A DNA stretch of 64,000 bases from Caballeronia arationis (lineage in GTDB: Bacteria; Pseudomonadota; Gammaproteobacteria; Burkholderiales; Burkholderiaceae): the NCBI RefSeq assembly GCF_001544975.2, contig NZ_FCOG02000005.1, positions 62,001 to 126,000 of the forward strand, given 5' to 3'. Shown piece by piece: positions 24,965 through 36,485 of the stretch. Each line of letters opens with the position of its first letter. Within the stretch, counting starts at the first letter, position 1. The notes beneath the pieces are model-generated. The model was not told the DNA's origin, did no database searches, and was given only the letters and a program-made list of their open reading frames with translations. The position numbers and the translations under genes are program-made.

Positions 24965-25780
24965 ATGGCGTACTTGCAGGAAACCGCGCGCAACGCGATC
25001 ACCGTCCCCAAGCTTCAGGCGATGCGCGACGCGGGTGAAAAAATCGTGATGCTGACGTGCTACGACTCGAGCTTCTCGGCGCTGCTCGACCGCGCGGGCG
25101 TCGATGTGATGCTGATCGGCGATTCGCTCGGCAACGTACTGCAGGGCCACAGCACGACGCTGCCCGTGACGCTCGCGGACATCGCGTATCACACGGCGTC
25201 GGTCGCGCGCGGCAACAAGGGCGCGCTGATCGTCGCGGACATGCCGTTCGGCACCATCGGCTCGCGCGAGGACGCCTACGCGAACGCGGTGCAACTGATG
25301 CGCGCGGGCGCGCAGATGGTGAAGATCGAAGGCGGCGAATGGCTCGCCGATACGGTGCGCTTTCTCGTCGAGCGATCGATTCCGGTGTGCGGCCATGTGG
25401 GGCTCACGCCGCAGTCGGTGCATGCGTTCGGCGGCTTCAAGGTGCAGGGCAAGACCGACGCGGCCGCGGCCCAGATGCGCCGCGACGCGCTCGCGCTTCA
25501 GGAGGCGGGCGCGCAACTGCTCGTGATCGAAGCCGTGCCGACGCTGCTCGCGCGCGAAGTGACGGAGCAGGTCGCGATTCCGACGATCGGGATCGGCGCG
25601 GGCATCGACTGTTCGGGGCAGGTGCTGGTGCTGCACGACATGCTCGGGATTTTCCCCGGCAAGCGGCCGCGCTTCGTGAAGGATTTTATGAACGGACAAC
25701 CGTCGATCTTCGCTGCCGTCGAAGCGTATGTGCGCGCCGTGAGGGACGGAAGCTTTCCCGGGCCGGAGCATACGTTCTAG
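24965..25780 (+). CDS. panB: 3-methyl-2-oxobutanoate hydroxymethyltransferase
   Basis: A 271-residue ketopantoate hydroxymethyltransferase, the first committed step to pantothenate and CoA. Signatures: [41 protein letters not shown] (metal site), the VKIEGGEW segment, [22 protein letters not shown], and [21 protein letters not shown]. The ATG follows GGAAAGATC. It uses methylene-tetrahydrofolate, which fits co-transcription with folK. It ends 45 bp from the convergent pabB-pabC gene. Confidence 0.97.
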   Translation: MAYLQETARNAITVPKLQAMRDAGEKIVMLTCYDSSFSALLDRAGVDVMLIGDSLGNVLQGHSTTLPVTLADIAYHTASVARGNKGALIVADMPFGTIGSREDAYANAVQLMRAGAQMVKIEGGEWLADTVRFLVERSIPVCGHVGLTPQSVHAFGGFKVQGKTDAAAAQMRRDALALQEAGAQLLVIEAVPTLLAREVTEQVAIPTIGIGAGIDCSGQVLVLHDMLGIFPGKRPRFVKDFMNGQPSIFAAVEAYVRAVRDGSFPGPEHTF

Positions 25781-25825
25781 TCACAGGCGCCGGGCCGCTG
25801 CGCCCGCGCCTCGTGTGCCGCGAAA

Positions 25826-27640
25826 TTACTTCGCGACCCTGAGCCTTGCCTTCACCGCGCCGCGCAGCGCATTGCTCAACATCAGCGCTTCCGCGCCTTC
25901 CAGTTCCTTGCGCGTGATCGTGCGTTCGGCCGCGTCCAGGTCTTCCAGCAGCACGGCGCGCATCACGCCCGGCAGGACACCGGCGTCGATCGGTGGCGTA
26001 TACCAGCGGCCTTCGAGTTTGACGAAGACCGTCGAGCGCCCGCCTTCCGTCACTTCATCGCGTTCGTTGAAGAAGATCATGTCGAAGGCGCCCTGCGCTT
26101 CCGCCTCTTTCCATGCGCGATCGTAGTCCGCGCGGCGCGTGGTCTTGTGGCGCAGCAGCGGATCGGTTGACGCTTGCGGCGCGAAGCCGTGCTCGGGTGC
26201 AAGCAACACATCGATGGTATCGGCGGCCAACGGAGCGAGCAAAGCGCTCGTCAGCGTAATCGTGCCGTCCTTGCCGAGCGCGATTCGCAGACGATACGGC
26301 GCGCCCTCGTCGAACGATTCGCAGCGCTCCTCGATCAGCACTCGGAGCCGGTCCTGATCCAGCGCGAAGCCGAGATAGCGCGCGCTCGTTGCGAGCCGCG
26401 CGAGATGGCGCTCGACATGCCGGACGCCCTCGCCGCGCGTCGCATAGGCGGTTTCGAAAAGTTCGAAGCCCGGTTCGGCGCCCGTCAAAAACGATGCTTT
26501 CAACCTGCACTCCGCATATTCGTCGGCGGCGACGCTGTCGAGGACGATGCCCGCGCCGATGCCCATCGTTCCGCGACCGTCGCCTGTGACCAGCGTGCGA
26601 ATCGCGACCGAAAGACAGAAGTCCCCGCCGTGATCGACCCAGCCGATCGCACCCGTATACAAGCCGCGCGGCGTGCTCTCGATCTCGTCGATCAGTTGAA
26701 TCGTCCGGTACTTCGGCGCGCCGGTGATCGAGCCGCACGGAAAGAGCGCGCGGAAAATGTCGGCGAAGACGACGCCCGGGCGCACGCGCGCCTCGATGGT
26801 CGATGTCATCTGCCAGACCGACGCATACGGTTCGACCGAGAACAGCGCCGGCACATGCACCGAACCAGTGGCCGCCACGCGCGACATGTCGTTGCGCAAC
26901 AAGTCGACGATCATCACGTTTTCGGCGCGATTCTTCGGATCGTCGTGGAGAAGTCGGGGATCGGTATCTCGCGGCGCCGTGCCTTTCATCGGGCGCGCGC
27001 GCAGCACGTCGCCCTGGCGCTCGACGAAAAGTTCGGGCGAACACGAGATCACCGCGTCGCCGTCCGGCAGAGCGATCAGCGCGCCGTAGCGCACTGGCTG
27101 CCTCGCCCGCAGCCGCCGATACAGCGCGAGCGACGTGCCGAACACGTCGAACGCGAGCCGGTAGGTGTAATTGACCTGATACGAATCTCCCGCGCGCAAG
27201 GCTTCGTGCACGGCGGCGATCGCCGTATCGAACTCATCGCGCGTGACGCTCGCCTCGATGCCCGCGACACCCGCCGCCGACGGCACCGCCGCGCCATTGT
27301 CGTGCGACGCGAGCCACGCATCGGCTTCGTCGCGCGAAAGATACACACATTCGCGGAACAACAAAAAGCGCAGCGCGGCATCGCCGGGCTGCGCCTTTTC
27401 AGACAACTGCAGATTGCGGCCGAATTCGTAGTCCGCGACGAGAACCGCATGGAGACCGTCGCGCACGTCCGCCTCGACCTGCGCGCACAGGGAATCGAGC
27501 GCGGCGCCGTCCGTCGCGGACCGCTCGTGCGCGAATCCCGTATAGAGACGAGTCGACCGTCTTTCGGCGGACGACTCGCAATCGTCGAGCAGCGCGAACA
27601 CCGCGCCGCGTGGATCGGACGCCAATGAATCGGACGTCAT
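25826..27640 (-). CDS. pabB: Aminodeoxychorismate synthase/lyase fusion (PabB-PabC)
   Basis: A 604-residue bifunctional protein of 4-aminobenzoate (folate) synthesis. Residues about 1-395 form the chorismate-binding PabB part: RAGDSYQVNYTYRL, CSPELFVER, RPMKGTAPR (the Lys that forms the covalent intermediate in PabB), DLLRNDMSRV and the PCGSITGAPK signature. Residues about 400-604 are a class IV aminotransferase-like PabC domain, with the pyridoxal Lys probably in LLRHKTTRR, then FFNERDEVTEGGRSTVFV and PGVMRAVLL. The natural fusion would pass aminodeoxychorismate to the lyase. It lies only 24 bp after dnaJ in the same direction. Confidence 0.93.
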   Translation of the reverse strand: MTSDSLASDPRGAVFALLDDCESSAERRSTRLYTGFAHERSATDGAALDSLCAQVEADVRDGLHAVLVADYEFGRNLQLSEKAQPGDAALRFLLFRECVYLSRDEADAWLASHDNGAAVPSAAGVAGIEASVTRDEFDTAIAAVHEALRAGDSYQVNYTYRLAFDVFGTSLALYRRLRARQPVRYGALIALPDGDAVISCSPELFVERQGDVLRARPMKGTAPRDTDPRLLHDDPKNRAENVMIVDLLRNDMSRVAATGSVHVPALFSVEPYASVWQMTSTIEARVRPGVVFADIFRALFPCGSITGAPKYRTIQLIDEIESTPRGLYTGAIGWVDHGGDFCLSVAIRTLVTGDGRGTMGIGAGIVLDSVAADEYAECRLKASFLTGAEPGFELFETAYATRGEGVRHVERHLARLATSARYLGFALDQDRLRVLIEERCESFDEGAPYRLRIALGKDGTITLTSALLAPLAADTIDVLLAPEHGFAPQASTDPLLRHKTTRRADYDRAWKEAEAQGAFDMIFFNERDEVTEGGRSTVFVKLEGRWYTPPIDAGVLPGVMRAVLLEDLDAAERTITRKELEGAEALMLSNALRGAVKARLRVAK

Positions 27641-27664
27641 TGCATCGACCAGATCAATGAAGCA

Positions 27665-28798
27665 TCAATCGAAAAAGCTCTTCACGCGATCGAACCAGCT
27701 CTTGCTCTGCGGACTATGCCGCGAGCCGCCCTCGACCAGCGATTTCTCGAACTGCTTGAGCAGGTCGCGTTGTTGATCGGTGAGCTTGACCGGCGTTTCG
27801 ACCTGCACATGCACGTACAAATCGCCTGCGATGCTGGAGCGTAAACCCTTGATGCCCTTGCCGCGCAGACGGAACGTCTTGCCCGACTGCGTGCCTTCCG
27901 GCACCGTGAAGCTCGCGCGGCCCGCGAGCGTCGGCACTTCGATCTCGCCGCCGATTGCCGCCGTCGTGAATTGGATCGGCATCTGGCAGTGGAGGTCGTC
28001 GCCATCGCGCTCGAACACCGAGTGCTGCTTGATGTGAATCTCGACGTACAGGTCACCGCTCGGGCCGCCGTTGATGCCAGGCTCGCCGTTGCCAGCGGAG
28101 CGGATGCGCATGCCGTCGTCGATGCCCGCCGGGATTTTCACTTCCAGCGTCTTCGTTTCCTTCACCTTGCCCGCGCCGTGGCAGTGTGCGCACGGATCGG
28201 GGATATAGCTGCCGGTGCCGTGGCACTTCGGACACGTCTGCTGGATGCTGAAAAAACCCTGCGACATGCGCACGGTACCGTTGCCGTGACAGGTCGGGCA
28301 GGTTTCCGGCTTGGTGCCGGGCTTCGCGCCCGAGCCCTTGCAGACGGTACAGTTCACCCAGCTCGGCACGCGAATCTGCGTGTCGTAGCCGTGCGCGGCC
28401 TGCTCCAGCGTGATTTCCATGCTGTAGCGCAGATCGGCGCCGCGATATACCTGCGGACCTGCGCGCCCACGCGCGCCGCCGCCGGCTTGCTGGCCGAAGA
28501 TGTCGCCGAAGATATCGCCGAACGCGTCGGCGAACCCGCCGAAACCCTGCGCGCCCGCGCCCGCCATGTTCGGATCGACGCCCGCATGGCCGTATTGATC
28601 GTAGGCCGCACGCTTTTGCGAATCCGACAGCATTTCATAGGCTTCCTTCGCCTCTTTGAAATGGTCTTCCGCATTCTTGTTGTCCGGATTGCGGTCGGGG
28701 TGGTACTTCATCGCAAGCTTGCGATACGACTTCTTGATCTCGTCGTCGCTCGCGTTCTTCGCAACGCCCAGAACCTCGTAGTAATCCCGTTTCGCCAT
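27665..28798 (-). CDS. dnaJ: Chaperone protein DnaJ
   Basis: A 377-residue class A J protein that delivers substrates to DnaK and stimulates its ATPase. The J domain (residues 1-70) has [10 protein letters not shown] with the HPD motif; a Gly-rich linker (about 75-130) follows. The zinc domain has four C-x2-C-x-G-x-G repeats ([32 protein letters not shown], about residues 150-210), then the two substrate-binding beta domains. The ATG at 28798 ([11 protein letters not shown]) is the standard start; an upstream in-frame start adds only unrelated residues. It is 282 bp after dnaK, a gap without another gene. Confidence 0.98.
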   Translation of the reverse strand: MAKRDYYEVLGVAKNASDDEIKKSYRKLAMKYHPDRNPDNKNAEDHFKEAKEAYEMLSDSQKRAAYDQYGHAGVDPNMAGAGAQGFGGFADAFGDIFGDIFGQQAGGGARGRAGPQVYRGADLRYSMEITLEQAAHGYDTQIRVPSWVNCTVCKGSGAKPGTKPETCPTCHGNGTVRMSQGFFSIQQTCPKCHGTGSYIPDPCAHCHGAGKVKETKTLEVKIPAGIDDGMRIRSAGNGEPGINGGPSGDLYVEIHIKQHSVFERDGDDLHCQMPIQFTTAAIGGEIEVPTLAGRASFTVPEGTQSGKTFRLRGKGIKGLRSSIAGDLYVHVQVETPVKLTDQQRDLLKQFEKSLVEGGSRHSPQSKSWFDRVKSFFD

Positions 28799-29080
28799 AT
28801 CGGTTCGATGCCGCCGCACGCGACGCGCGCCGGCTCCCTCTCGGATGCTTCGAGTCTCGCGACTCGTGTGTAACTTCGACGCCGCGCTTTCCTCGTCGAC
28901 GCATTTCGTCGATGAAGGCGGCGCCCTCTAAAAAAACAACGTGCCCGGAAAGCCATTTGGCTCGCCAGGCGCGTCTTCAAACCTGCTTCGTCTCGATCGG
29001 CCGGTTTCGCGCATCGTCATTCAATCTGCGCGAAACCAGCTCCGTCCGTGGCGATGAATCGCTCGTCGCGGTCAATCGAT

Positions 29081-31039
<1,959 letters not shown>

Positions 31040-31143
31040 TTTTGTAATCTCCAGAACTTTGATCGCTGCGGGGCCGGCCGTTCGAATCGCCGGTTTATCG
31101 TCGATTCATCGGGCCGACGCCCTAAAATTCATACCTAATCGCA

Positions 31144-31171
31144 AGATAAGTGCGCTCGCACCGTTTTCAAG
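31144..31171 (-). promoter_or_regulatory. Sigma-32-like heat-shock promoter upstream of dnaK
   Basis: On the minus strand CTTGAAA (31171-31165, a perfect -35) is separated by 13 bases from ACTTATCT (31151-31144), which matches 5 of 8 positions of the CCCCATNT -10. The same architecture is found before grpE. Confidence 0.6.
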
Positions 31172-31223
31172 ACCCTGAATTCGAAGCGGTCTTTCTTTTT
31201 TTGAACCTTTTTGCCGCGCCAAC

Positions 31224-31619
31224 TCATGCTTTTTCGTCGAGTGCGCGCATTTTTTCACGCGCAGCCGCCACAGCCGCCTCGAACTGCCCGAGGCCGTGCC
31301 AGCCGGTCGCCCGGCCGAGCCGCTTGCCGCGGTAGAAGAAAAACCACGTCGGCACGCCATGCAGCACGAAGCGGCGCCCCAATTCGCGATGGTCATACAC
31401 ATTGCTATGGAACCACTTCAGGCCAAGCGCACGGATTTCGTCCGGTTTTGCGAGCATCGCTTTCTTCGCGATCTCGCAATTGAAGCAATCGACGCCCCAG
31501 AAAAACACGACCGCCAGTTCGCCTTCCGCCGACGCGAGCCCGGCGTCGAAATCATCGGCGCCCAGTTCCTGCATGGCGAAGGCGGAAAACGCGGTGGCGT
31601 CGACTGGGGTGTGGGCCAT
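31224..31619 (-). CDS. Thioredoxin-family protein between grpE and dnaK
   Basis: A 131-residue thioredoxin-fold protein. The active site is FFWGVDCFNCEIAKKAML (C-F-N-C instead of C-G-P-C) and the cis-Pro lies in FVLHGVPTWFFFYRGKRLGRATGW. It has no signal peptide, so it should act in the cytosol. It begins 16 bases after the grpE stop and lies inside the chaperone gene block, so heat-shock co-regulation is likely. Its partner is unknown; the unusual C-x2-C suggests a redox potential different from housekeeping thioredoxin. Confidence 0.88.
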   Translation of the reverse strand: MAHTPVDATAFSAFAMQELGADDFDAGLASAEGELAVVFFWGVDCFNCEIAKKAMLAKPDEIRALGLKWFHSNVYDHRELGRRFVLHGVPTWFFFYRGKRLGRATGWHGLGQFEAAVAAAREKMRALDEKA

Positions 31620-31635
31620 GGCTTCCGGCGCCGGC

Positions 31636-32235
31636 TTACTTCGGCGCGGCGACGGTGACGAGCGCCGGGCGCAGCACGCGATCAGCGATCACGTAGCCCT
31701 TTTGCAGCACGTTCACGATGGTGTTGGCTTCCTGCTCCGCCGGGACCATCGAAATGGCCTGATGGCGATGCGGATCGAATTTCTCGCCGACCGGGTTCAA
31801 CGCGATCACACGCCCCTTTTCGAGCGCGCCGGTCAACTGGCGCAGCGTCAGCTCGACGCCTTCGCGCACCTTGCCGATATCGGTCGACGAGTCTGCCAGG
31901 GCCGCTTCGAGACTGTCGAGCACCGGCAGCAAGTTTTCCGCGAAGTTTTCGATGGCGAACTTGTGCGCCTTCGACACGTCTTCCTGAGCCCGGCGGCGAA
32001 CGTTCTCCGTTTCGGCCTTGGCGCGCAGGAACTCTTCCTGGAGCGCGGCGACCTTCGCCTGCGCTTCGGCGAGTTGCGCCGCGGTCTCGTTCGCCTGGGC
32101 GGCTGCCGGTGCCGCCGCTTCTGCGGGCTGCGCCGGCTGGGCGTTGTTGGCACCGGGAGCGTCGGCGGCCTGGCGCGCTGCGTCGTCGGCGGGCGTGGGG
32201 TTCTGGCTCGCTGGATTCTCTTGCGTGTTTTCCAT
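31636..32235 (-). CDS. grpE: Nucleotide exchange factor GrpE
   Basis: A 199-residue co-chaperone that releases ADP from DnaK. The N-terminal 55 residues are Ala/Pro/Asp-rich, followed by the long coiled coil ([20 protein letters not shown]), the core [21 protein letters not shown], and the beta-wing with [19 protein letters not shown] and the conserved [10 protein letters not shown] end. The ATG at 32235 (MENTQENP) was chosen; an upstream in-frame extension of 30 residues has no similarity. A sigma-32-like promoter lies about 130 bases upstream. Confidence 0.97.
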   Translation of the reverse strand: MENTQENPASQNPTPADDAARQAADAPGANNAQPAQPAEAAAPAAAQANETAAQLAEAQAKVAALQEEFLRAKAETENVRRRAQEDVSKAHKFAIENFAENLLPVLDSLEAALADSSTDIGKVREGVELTLRQLTGALEKGRVIALNPVGEKFDPHRHQAISMVPAEQEANTIVNVLQKGYVIADRVLRPALVTVAAPK

Positions 32236-32607
32236 GTCGCTGAATGTCTTGCTGAGGGTTGATTCGGATGCGAACCGCGGGATAGACGCCGGCAGAACCG
32301 GCCACCCCGCGTTGCAAAAATACAACTAGGGAAACGCAGACACCGATGCGTTCCCGCACCAGCGACTCATCTAAGGCTCGTGCGGGCATTTTCAAGAGCC
32401 GCCGCGCGATTTTTCCGACGTTTCGGGTGCTGCCGAAACACGCGGTAACAAGCAATTGACGGCTTCCTGCAGATTCAGATTGAGCCTATGGCGCCGGTCG
32501 CCTACACTTCGATCAGGCTCTCGTTGGCACAGGTTAACCCTTAATCCTACGGAAGCATTTCAAACCGCTCAAGCCCTTGCCCGTTTCGCCCGCTCACCGG
32601 GGGTACC
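32236..32607. other. Gap upstream of grpE
   Basis: A 372-bp stretch that holds the sigma-32-like grpE promoter (32369-32396) on the minus strand and the start region of a possible 53-codon gene on the plus strand. No CIRCE element (TTAGCACTC-N9-GAGTGCTAA) is seen here although hrcA is nearby. Confidence 0.6.
32369..32396 (-). promoter_or_regulatory. Sigma-32-like heat-shock promoter upstream of grpE
   Basis: On the minus strand CTTGAAA (32396-32390) is followed, after 13 bases, by CCTTAGAT (32376-32369), which fits CCCCATNT at about 5 of 8 positions. The start codon of grpE is about 130 bases further on. Confidence 0.6.
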
Positions 32608-32769
32608 ATGAAACTGACCTTTGCTATCGCGGTGGTCGCCCTGGTACTGGTTGCGGGAACCACGACCATCTGCATGTCCGGCGCCGTCACGGCGCGCAAT
32701 ACCGAATACGGCGGCATTCATGCCACCGTCGAGCAGTATTTCAATCCGGACCTGAAAATTTGTCGATGA
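32608..32769 (+). CDS. Possible small exported protein (53 aa)
   Basis: A 53-codon ORF with ATG at 32608 preceded by CCGGGGGTACC. The first 20 residues form a signal-like segment (MKLTFAIAVVALVLVAGTTT) and the remainder is short and polar, ending NPDLKICR. The last 29 bases overlap the 3' end of hslR on the opposite strand. Below usual length cut-offs; no family recognised. The codon composition and signal make it more likely real than chance, but this is weak evidence. Confidence 0.5.
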   Translation: MKLTFAIAVVALVLVAGTTTICMSGAVTARNTEYGGIHATVEQYFNPDLKICR

Positions 32770-33148
32770 TCCGGCGGTCGCGCTTGGTCGGCCGGCCCGA
32801 AAGCTCGGCGGCCGGCTCGCGATACGTCTTGCGCCGCTCGGTTTCCGCCAGCCGCTTCTCGCGGCCTTCCTGCGTTTCGGCGTAGAGCGTCTGCGCAACC
32901 GTCGCCGGTCCGCGCACGTCGCAGATTCCCAGCACTTCCACTTGCCAGACGATCCGCTCGATGTCGATCTCCACAAGGTCGCCGACGCGCACGTCCTTCG
33001 ACGGCTTCACGTTCGCGCCGTCGATTCGCACGCGGCCTTTCTCGACGGCGTCGCTCGCGAGCGAGCGCGTCTTGAAGAAGCGCGCTGCCCAGAGCCATTT
33101 GTCGATGCGAAGTCGCGCACCGGGTTCAGTCGAAATCTTGTAGTTCAT
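32741..33148 (-). CDS. hslR: Heat-shock protein 15, S4-domain ribosome-associated protein
   Basis: A 135-residue Hsp15. The S4 RNA-binding domain is at the N-terminus (LRIDKWLWAARFFKTRSLASDAVEKGRVRIDG, about residues 13-45) and the C-terminal third is strongly basic (EKRLAETERRKTY, RPTKRDRRIIDKF). In Escherichia coli Hsp15 binds free 50S subunits carrying nascent chains after heat shock and helps recycle them. It follows hemH by 16 bp and lies in the heat-shock neighbourhood, which supports the assignment. Confidence 0.93.
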   Translation of the reverse strand: MNYKISTEPGARLRIDKWLWAARFFKTRSLASDAVEKGRVRIDGANVKPSKDVRVGDLVEIDIERIVWQVEVLGICDVRGPATVAQTLYAETQEGREKRLAETERRKTYREPAAELSGRPTKRDRRIIDKFSGPD

Positions 33149-33164
33149 GACAATTCGGGTTCGG

Positions 33165-34232
33165 TCAGGCGACCGCGCTCAACGGCTGCACCGTTTGCAC
33201 CGGCCAGCCCTGCAGATGTTGCGCGACGATCTCGCCGAGCGCCTTGATCCAGGCCGGCGATGCATTCAGGCACGGAATGCGGTGAAACTCCTTGCCGCCC
33301 GCACGCAGGAATTCGTCGCGCACCTCGATGCCGATTTCCTCGATCGTCTCCAGGCAATCGGCGGTGAAACCCGGGCAAAACACGTCCACGCGCTTCACGC
33401 CGCCGGCACCCAGCTCGGCGAGCGTCGGCGCCGTATATGGTTGCAGCCATTCCGCCCGGCCAAAGCGCGACTGGAACGTCACGCGGCATTCGACGGGCGT
33501 GAGCCCGAGTGCCGCCGCGAGCAGCGAGCCGGTTCGCTGGCACTGGTCGTGATAGGGATCGCCGAGATCCATCGTACGCTTCGGTACGCCGTGAAAGCTC
33601 AGTACGAGTTTGTCGCCGGCAGCGAAATCCGGATGTCCGTGATGACGCCAGTATTCGCGAACCTGTTCGGCAAGCGCGCCGATATAGGCCGGATGATCGG
33701 CGTACTGGCGGATCGTGCGGATTTCGGGCTGATTGCGAACGCGTTTCAGCGCGTTGAAGGCGTCGTCGAAGGCGGTTGCCGTCGTCGAGGACGAATATTG
33801 AGGATACATCGGCACGAGCAGCACGCGCTCGGCGCCTTCCAGCTTCAGTTGATTGAGCATCGCGGGGATGCCCGGCGCACCGTAGCGCATCGCGTATTCG
33901 ACTATCACGTGGTAGTCGTTCGCCGCGAACAGGCGCCTCAACTGCTCGACCTGCCTTTCCGTGTACACGCGCAGCGGCGAGCCTTCCGGCAACCACACCT
34001 GCGCATATTTCTTTGCCGACGCGCGCGAGCGGAACGGCAGGATCGCGAGCCGCAGGATCAGTTGCCACACGAATTGCGGAATCTCGACGACGCGCGGATC
34101 GGACAGGAACTGCGCCAGGTACTTGCGCACGGCGCGCGGCGTGGGCGCATCAGGCGTACCGAGATTGATCAGCAGCACCGCGACCCGATGCGAGGCGGCG
34201 TGCTGCGAAGGCAACTCGAGATCGAAACGCAT
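33165..34232 (-). CDS. hemH: Ferrochelatase
   Basis: A 355-residue ferrochelatase that inserts Fe(II) into protoporphyrin IX. Visible signatures: [22 protein letters not shown] at the start, [44 protein letters not shown] (catalytic His in SFHGVP), [17 protein letters not shown], and [18 protein letters not shown] with the second conserved Glu. It lies between hrcA and hslR and has its own TATAAT about 41 bases upstream. Confidence 0.97.
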   Translation of the reverse strand: MRFDLELPSQHAASHRVAVLLINLGTPDAPTPRAVRKYLAQFLSDPRVVEIPQFVWQLILRLAILPFRSRASAKKYAQVWLPEGSPLRVYTERQVEQLRRLFAANDYHVIVEYAMRYGAPGIPAMLNQLKLEGAERVLLVPMYPQYSSSTTATAFDDAFNALKRVRNQPEIRTIRQYADHPAYIGALAEQVREYWRHHGHPDFAAGDKLVLSFHGVPKRTMDLGDPYHDQCQRTGSLLAAALGLTPVECRVTFQSRFGRAEWLQPYTAPTLAELGAGGVKRVDVFCPGFTADCLETIEEIGIEVRDEFLRAGGKEFHRIPCLNASPAWIKALGEIVAQHLQGWPVQTVQPLSAVA

Positions 34233-34273
34233 GAAGGAAGCGGCCGGATGAGCGACGTCGTGAAGTGAAGGCC

Positions 34274-34279
34274 ATTATA
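34274..34279 (-). promoter_or_regulatory. hemH -10 box
   Basis: A perfect TATAAT on the minus strand lies 41 bases before the hemH ATG, leaving an untranslated leader of about 35 bases. No convincing -35 was found. Confidence 0.55.
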
Positions 34280-34367
34280 GCGGCGCGGCTCGCGACGCAT
34301 CATCGGCCGAACGGCCTAGTGGCGGCCGCGTTGGCGGAGGCGCAAGATCAATGTGAGAAGCGCGGCG

Positions 34368-35384
34368 TCACTGCTGGCTGAGCGACATGGAAAGAAGCCG
34401 CGCGGTGATGTCGACGATCGGGATCACGCGGTTGTAGGCCATGCGCGTCGGCCCGATCACCCCGAGCGTGCCGACGATCTTGCCGTTCACTTCATACGGC
34501 GCGGTCACCACGCTCATTTCCTCGATCGGCACGAGATTCGACTCGCCGCCGATGAAAATCTGCACGCCTTGCGCGTGGCTCGATACGTCGAGCAATTGCA
34601 GGAGACTCGTCTTTTGGTCGAATACATCGAAGAGCTTGCGCAGCCGCGCCATGTCGGACGAAAGGTCCGCCACTTCCAGCAGGTTGCGCTCGCCGGAAAT
34701 CAGGAGCGTGTCGCCGGGATCGGTTTCATCCGTGCTGGCGGCCACCGCTGCGTGCATCAGCGTGGTCATGTCGCCGCGCAGCTGGTCGATTTCCTCGCGA
34801 AGTCGGCGGCGTACTTCGTCGAAGGACAAGCCGGCAAAGTGCGCGTTGATGTAATTCGACGCCTCGGTCAGCTGCGACGGCGAATAATCGCGCTGCGTCG
34901 CCATGATGCGGTTCTGAACGTCGCCTTCCGGCGTCACGATGATGAGCAGGATGCGCTTGTCCGACAGGCGCATGAACTCGATCTGCTTGAACATGTGGCT
35001 GCGGCGCGGGGTGAGGATCACGCCCGCGAACGACGAGAGATTCGAGAGCACGCTTGCCGCCGCCGCGACGATCTTCTGCGGCTCCTCGCCCTGAAGGCGC
35101 GTCTTGACCGCGGTGGTCATGGCCTCGTCTTCCGGCGCCTCTACCGTGAGCATGGTGTCGACGAAGACGCGGTAGCCGCGCGGCGTGGGAATGCGCCCGG
35201 CCGAGGTATGCGGACTCGCAACGAGTCCGAGCTCCTCGAGGTCCGACATGACGTTGCGGATCGTGGCAGGGCTGAGTTCGAGGCCGGAGTAGCGCGACAA
35301 CGTGCGCGAACCCACCGGCTGACCTTCGGCGATGTAGCGCTCGATCAACGTCTTGAGAAGGGTTTGTGCACGTGGGTCTAGCAT
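34368..35384 (-). CDS. hrcA: Heat-inducible transcription repressor HrcA
   Basis: A 338-residue HrcA, repressor of class I heat-shock genes through the CIRCE element. The N-terminal winged helix has [49 protein letters not shown] residues (about 8-55) followed by [21 protein letters not shown], and the C-terminal GAF-like part has [21 protein letters not shown]. It heads the minus-strand group hrcA-hemH-hslR-grpE. A TAAAAT box ends six bases before its ATG. No CIRCE is visible in this window, so its targets (such as groESL) probably lie elsewhere. Confidence 0.97.
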   Translation of the reverse strand: MLDPRAQTLLKTLIERYIAEGQPVGSRTLSRYSGLELSPATIRNVMSDLEELGLVASPHTSAGRIPTPRGYRVFVDTMLTVEAPEDEAMTTAVKTRLQGEEPQKIVAAAASVLSNLSSFAGVILTPRRSHMFKQIEFMRLSDKRILLIIVTPEGDVQNRIMATQRDYSPSQLTEASNYINAHFAGLSFDEVRRRLREEIDQLRGDMTTLMHAAVAASTDETDPGDTLLISGERNLLEVADLSSDMARLRKLFDVFDQKTSLLQLLDVSSHAQGVQIFIGGESNLVPIEEMSVVTAPYEVNGKIVGTLGVIGPTRMAYNRVIPIVDITARLLSMSLSQQ

Positions 35385-35390
35385 GGGGAA

Positions 35391-35396
35391 ATTTTA
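35391..35396 (-). promoter_or_regulatory. hrcA -10 box, probably leaderless
   Basis: TAAAAT on the minus strand ends exactly six bases before the hrcA ATG (35384). The intervening bases are TTCCCC with no room for a ribosome site. The same spacing is seen at mutL and nadK. Confidence 0.55.
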
Positions 35397-35555
35397 GCTC
35401 AACGCGTCATCGTACGGCGAGCGCGCCGGCGCCTTTGCCGTTACGCACCCGAATTCAGGATGTGCTCCATTCTAGCCACAAACAATGCGGACGACGGACA
35501 AGCACGCACGTGCTGACAGCCGGGTTCGCCCACGGTTCTTTTCGACCTTCACCTA

Positions 35556-35564
35556 TGGTGTAAT
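35556..35564 (+). promoter_or_regulatory. nadK extended -10 box, probably leaderless
   Basis: TGG-TGTAAT (an extended -10) ends six bases before the nadK ATG at 35571, so transcription would begin on the start codon. No Shine-Dalgarno sequence is present. Confidence 0.55.
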
Positions 35565-35570
35565 GCCGGC

Positions 35571-36464
35571 ATGGAAATTGGCCAATTCAAGACCGTCGCG
35601 CTCGTGGGGCGCACCAACACGCCCGGCATCGAAGAGCCGCTGGCTTCGCTTGCCGAGCTGATCGCGAGCCAGGGCTTCGAAGTCGTGTTCGAGGCGCAGA
35701 CGGCCAAGGAGGTCGGCGTGACCGGCTATCCCGCGCTTTCGACGGCGGAAATCGGTGCGCGCGCGAATGTCGCCGTGGTGCTCGGCGGCGACGGCACGAT
35801 GCTCGGTCTCGGCCGGCAGCTCGCGCCGTACAAGACGCCGCTGATCGGCGTGAATCACGGCCGGCTCGGCTTCATCACGGACATTTCCCTCAAACAGATG
35901 CGCGACCTCGTCCCGCAGATGCTCGCCGGCTGTTTCGAGCGCGAGGAGCGCACCCTGCTCGAAGCGCGCATCGTCCGCGACGGCAAGCCGATCTATCACG
36001 CGCTCGCGTTCAACGATGTCGTCGTCAACCGCAGCGGCTTTTCGGGCATGGCGGAACTGCGCGTGTCCGTGGACGGCCACTTCATGTACGACCAGCGGTC
36101 CGACGGCCTGATCGTCGCGACGCCCACCGGCTCGACCGCCTACTCGCTGTCTGCCGCCGGACCGATCCTGCATCCCGAGTTGCAGGGCTTCCTGCTCGTG
36201 CCGATCGCGCCGCATTCGCTCTCCAACCGGCCGATAGTGCTGCCCGACGACTCGAAGGTCGACATCCAGATCATCGGCGGGCGCGACGTGAACGTGAACT
36301 TCGACATGCAGTCGTTCACGGCGGTCGAACTGAACGACACGATCGAAGTGCGCCGCTCTCGTCATACGGTGCCGGTGCTGCATCCAGTCGGCTACAGTTA
36401 TTTCGCGACGCTTCGCAAGAAGCTCCACTGGAACGAGCATCCGTCGCAAGAAGACGCTTCTTAA
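35571..36464 (+). CDS. nadK: NAD kinase
   Basis: A 297-residue NAD kinase that makes NADP from NAD and ATP (or polyphosphate). The [13 protein letters not shown] motif (about residue 70) and [11 protein letters not shown], then the NE/D-equivalent [17 protein letters not shown] and the [26 protein letters not shown] motif are present. Length is typical. It is divergent from hrcA and 21 bp upstream of recN, the usual Burkholderiaceae order hrcA-nadK-recN. The start codon follows a -10 box by only six bases. Confidence 0.97.
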   Translation: MEIGQFKTVALVGRTNTPGIEEPLASLAELIASQGFEVVFEAQTAKEVGVTGYPALSTAEIGARANVAVVLGGDGTMLGLGRQLAPYKTPLIGVNHGRLGFITDISLKQMRDLVPQMLAGCFEREERTLLEARIVRDGKPIYHALAFNDVVVNRSGFSGMAELRVSVDGHFMYDQRSDGLIVATPTGSTAYSLSAAGPILHPELQGFLLVPIAPHSLSNRPIVLPDDSKVDIQIIGGRDVNVNFDMQSFTAVELNDTIEVRRSRHTVPVLHPVGYSYFATLRKKLHWNEHPSQEDAS

Positions 36465-36485
36465 TCAGCATCCAAGCATTCATCC

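Noticed and set aside
25781-25825. Terminator between panB and the pabB-pabC fusion
   Set aside because: Only imperfect GC-rich pairing (GGCGC with GCGCC) without a T-run; too weak to list.
28799-29080. Small RNA or extra promoter in the dnaK-dnaJ gap
   Set aside because: Only a 5-bp hairpin and loose T-runs are visible; nothing matches a terminator or sigma-32 promoter well enough.
35385-35570. CIRCE element between hrcA and nadK
   Set aside because: TTAGCACTC-N9-GAGTGCTAA is not present here, nor before grpE or dnaK.
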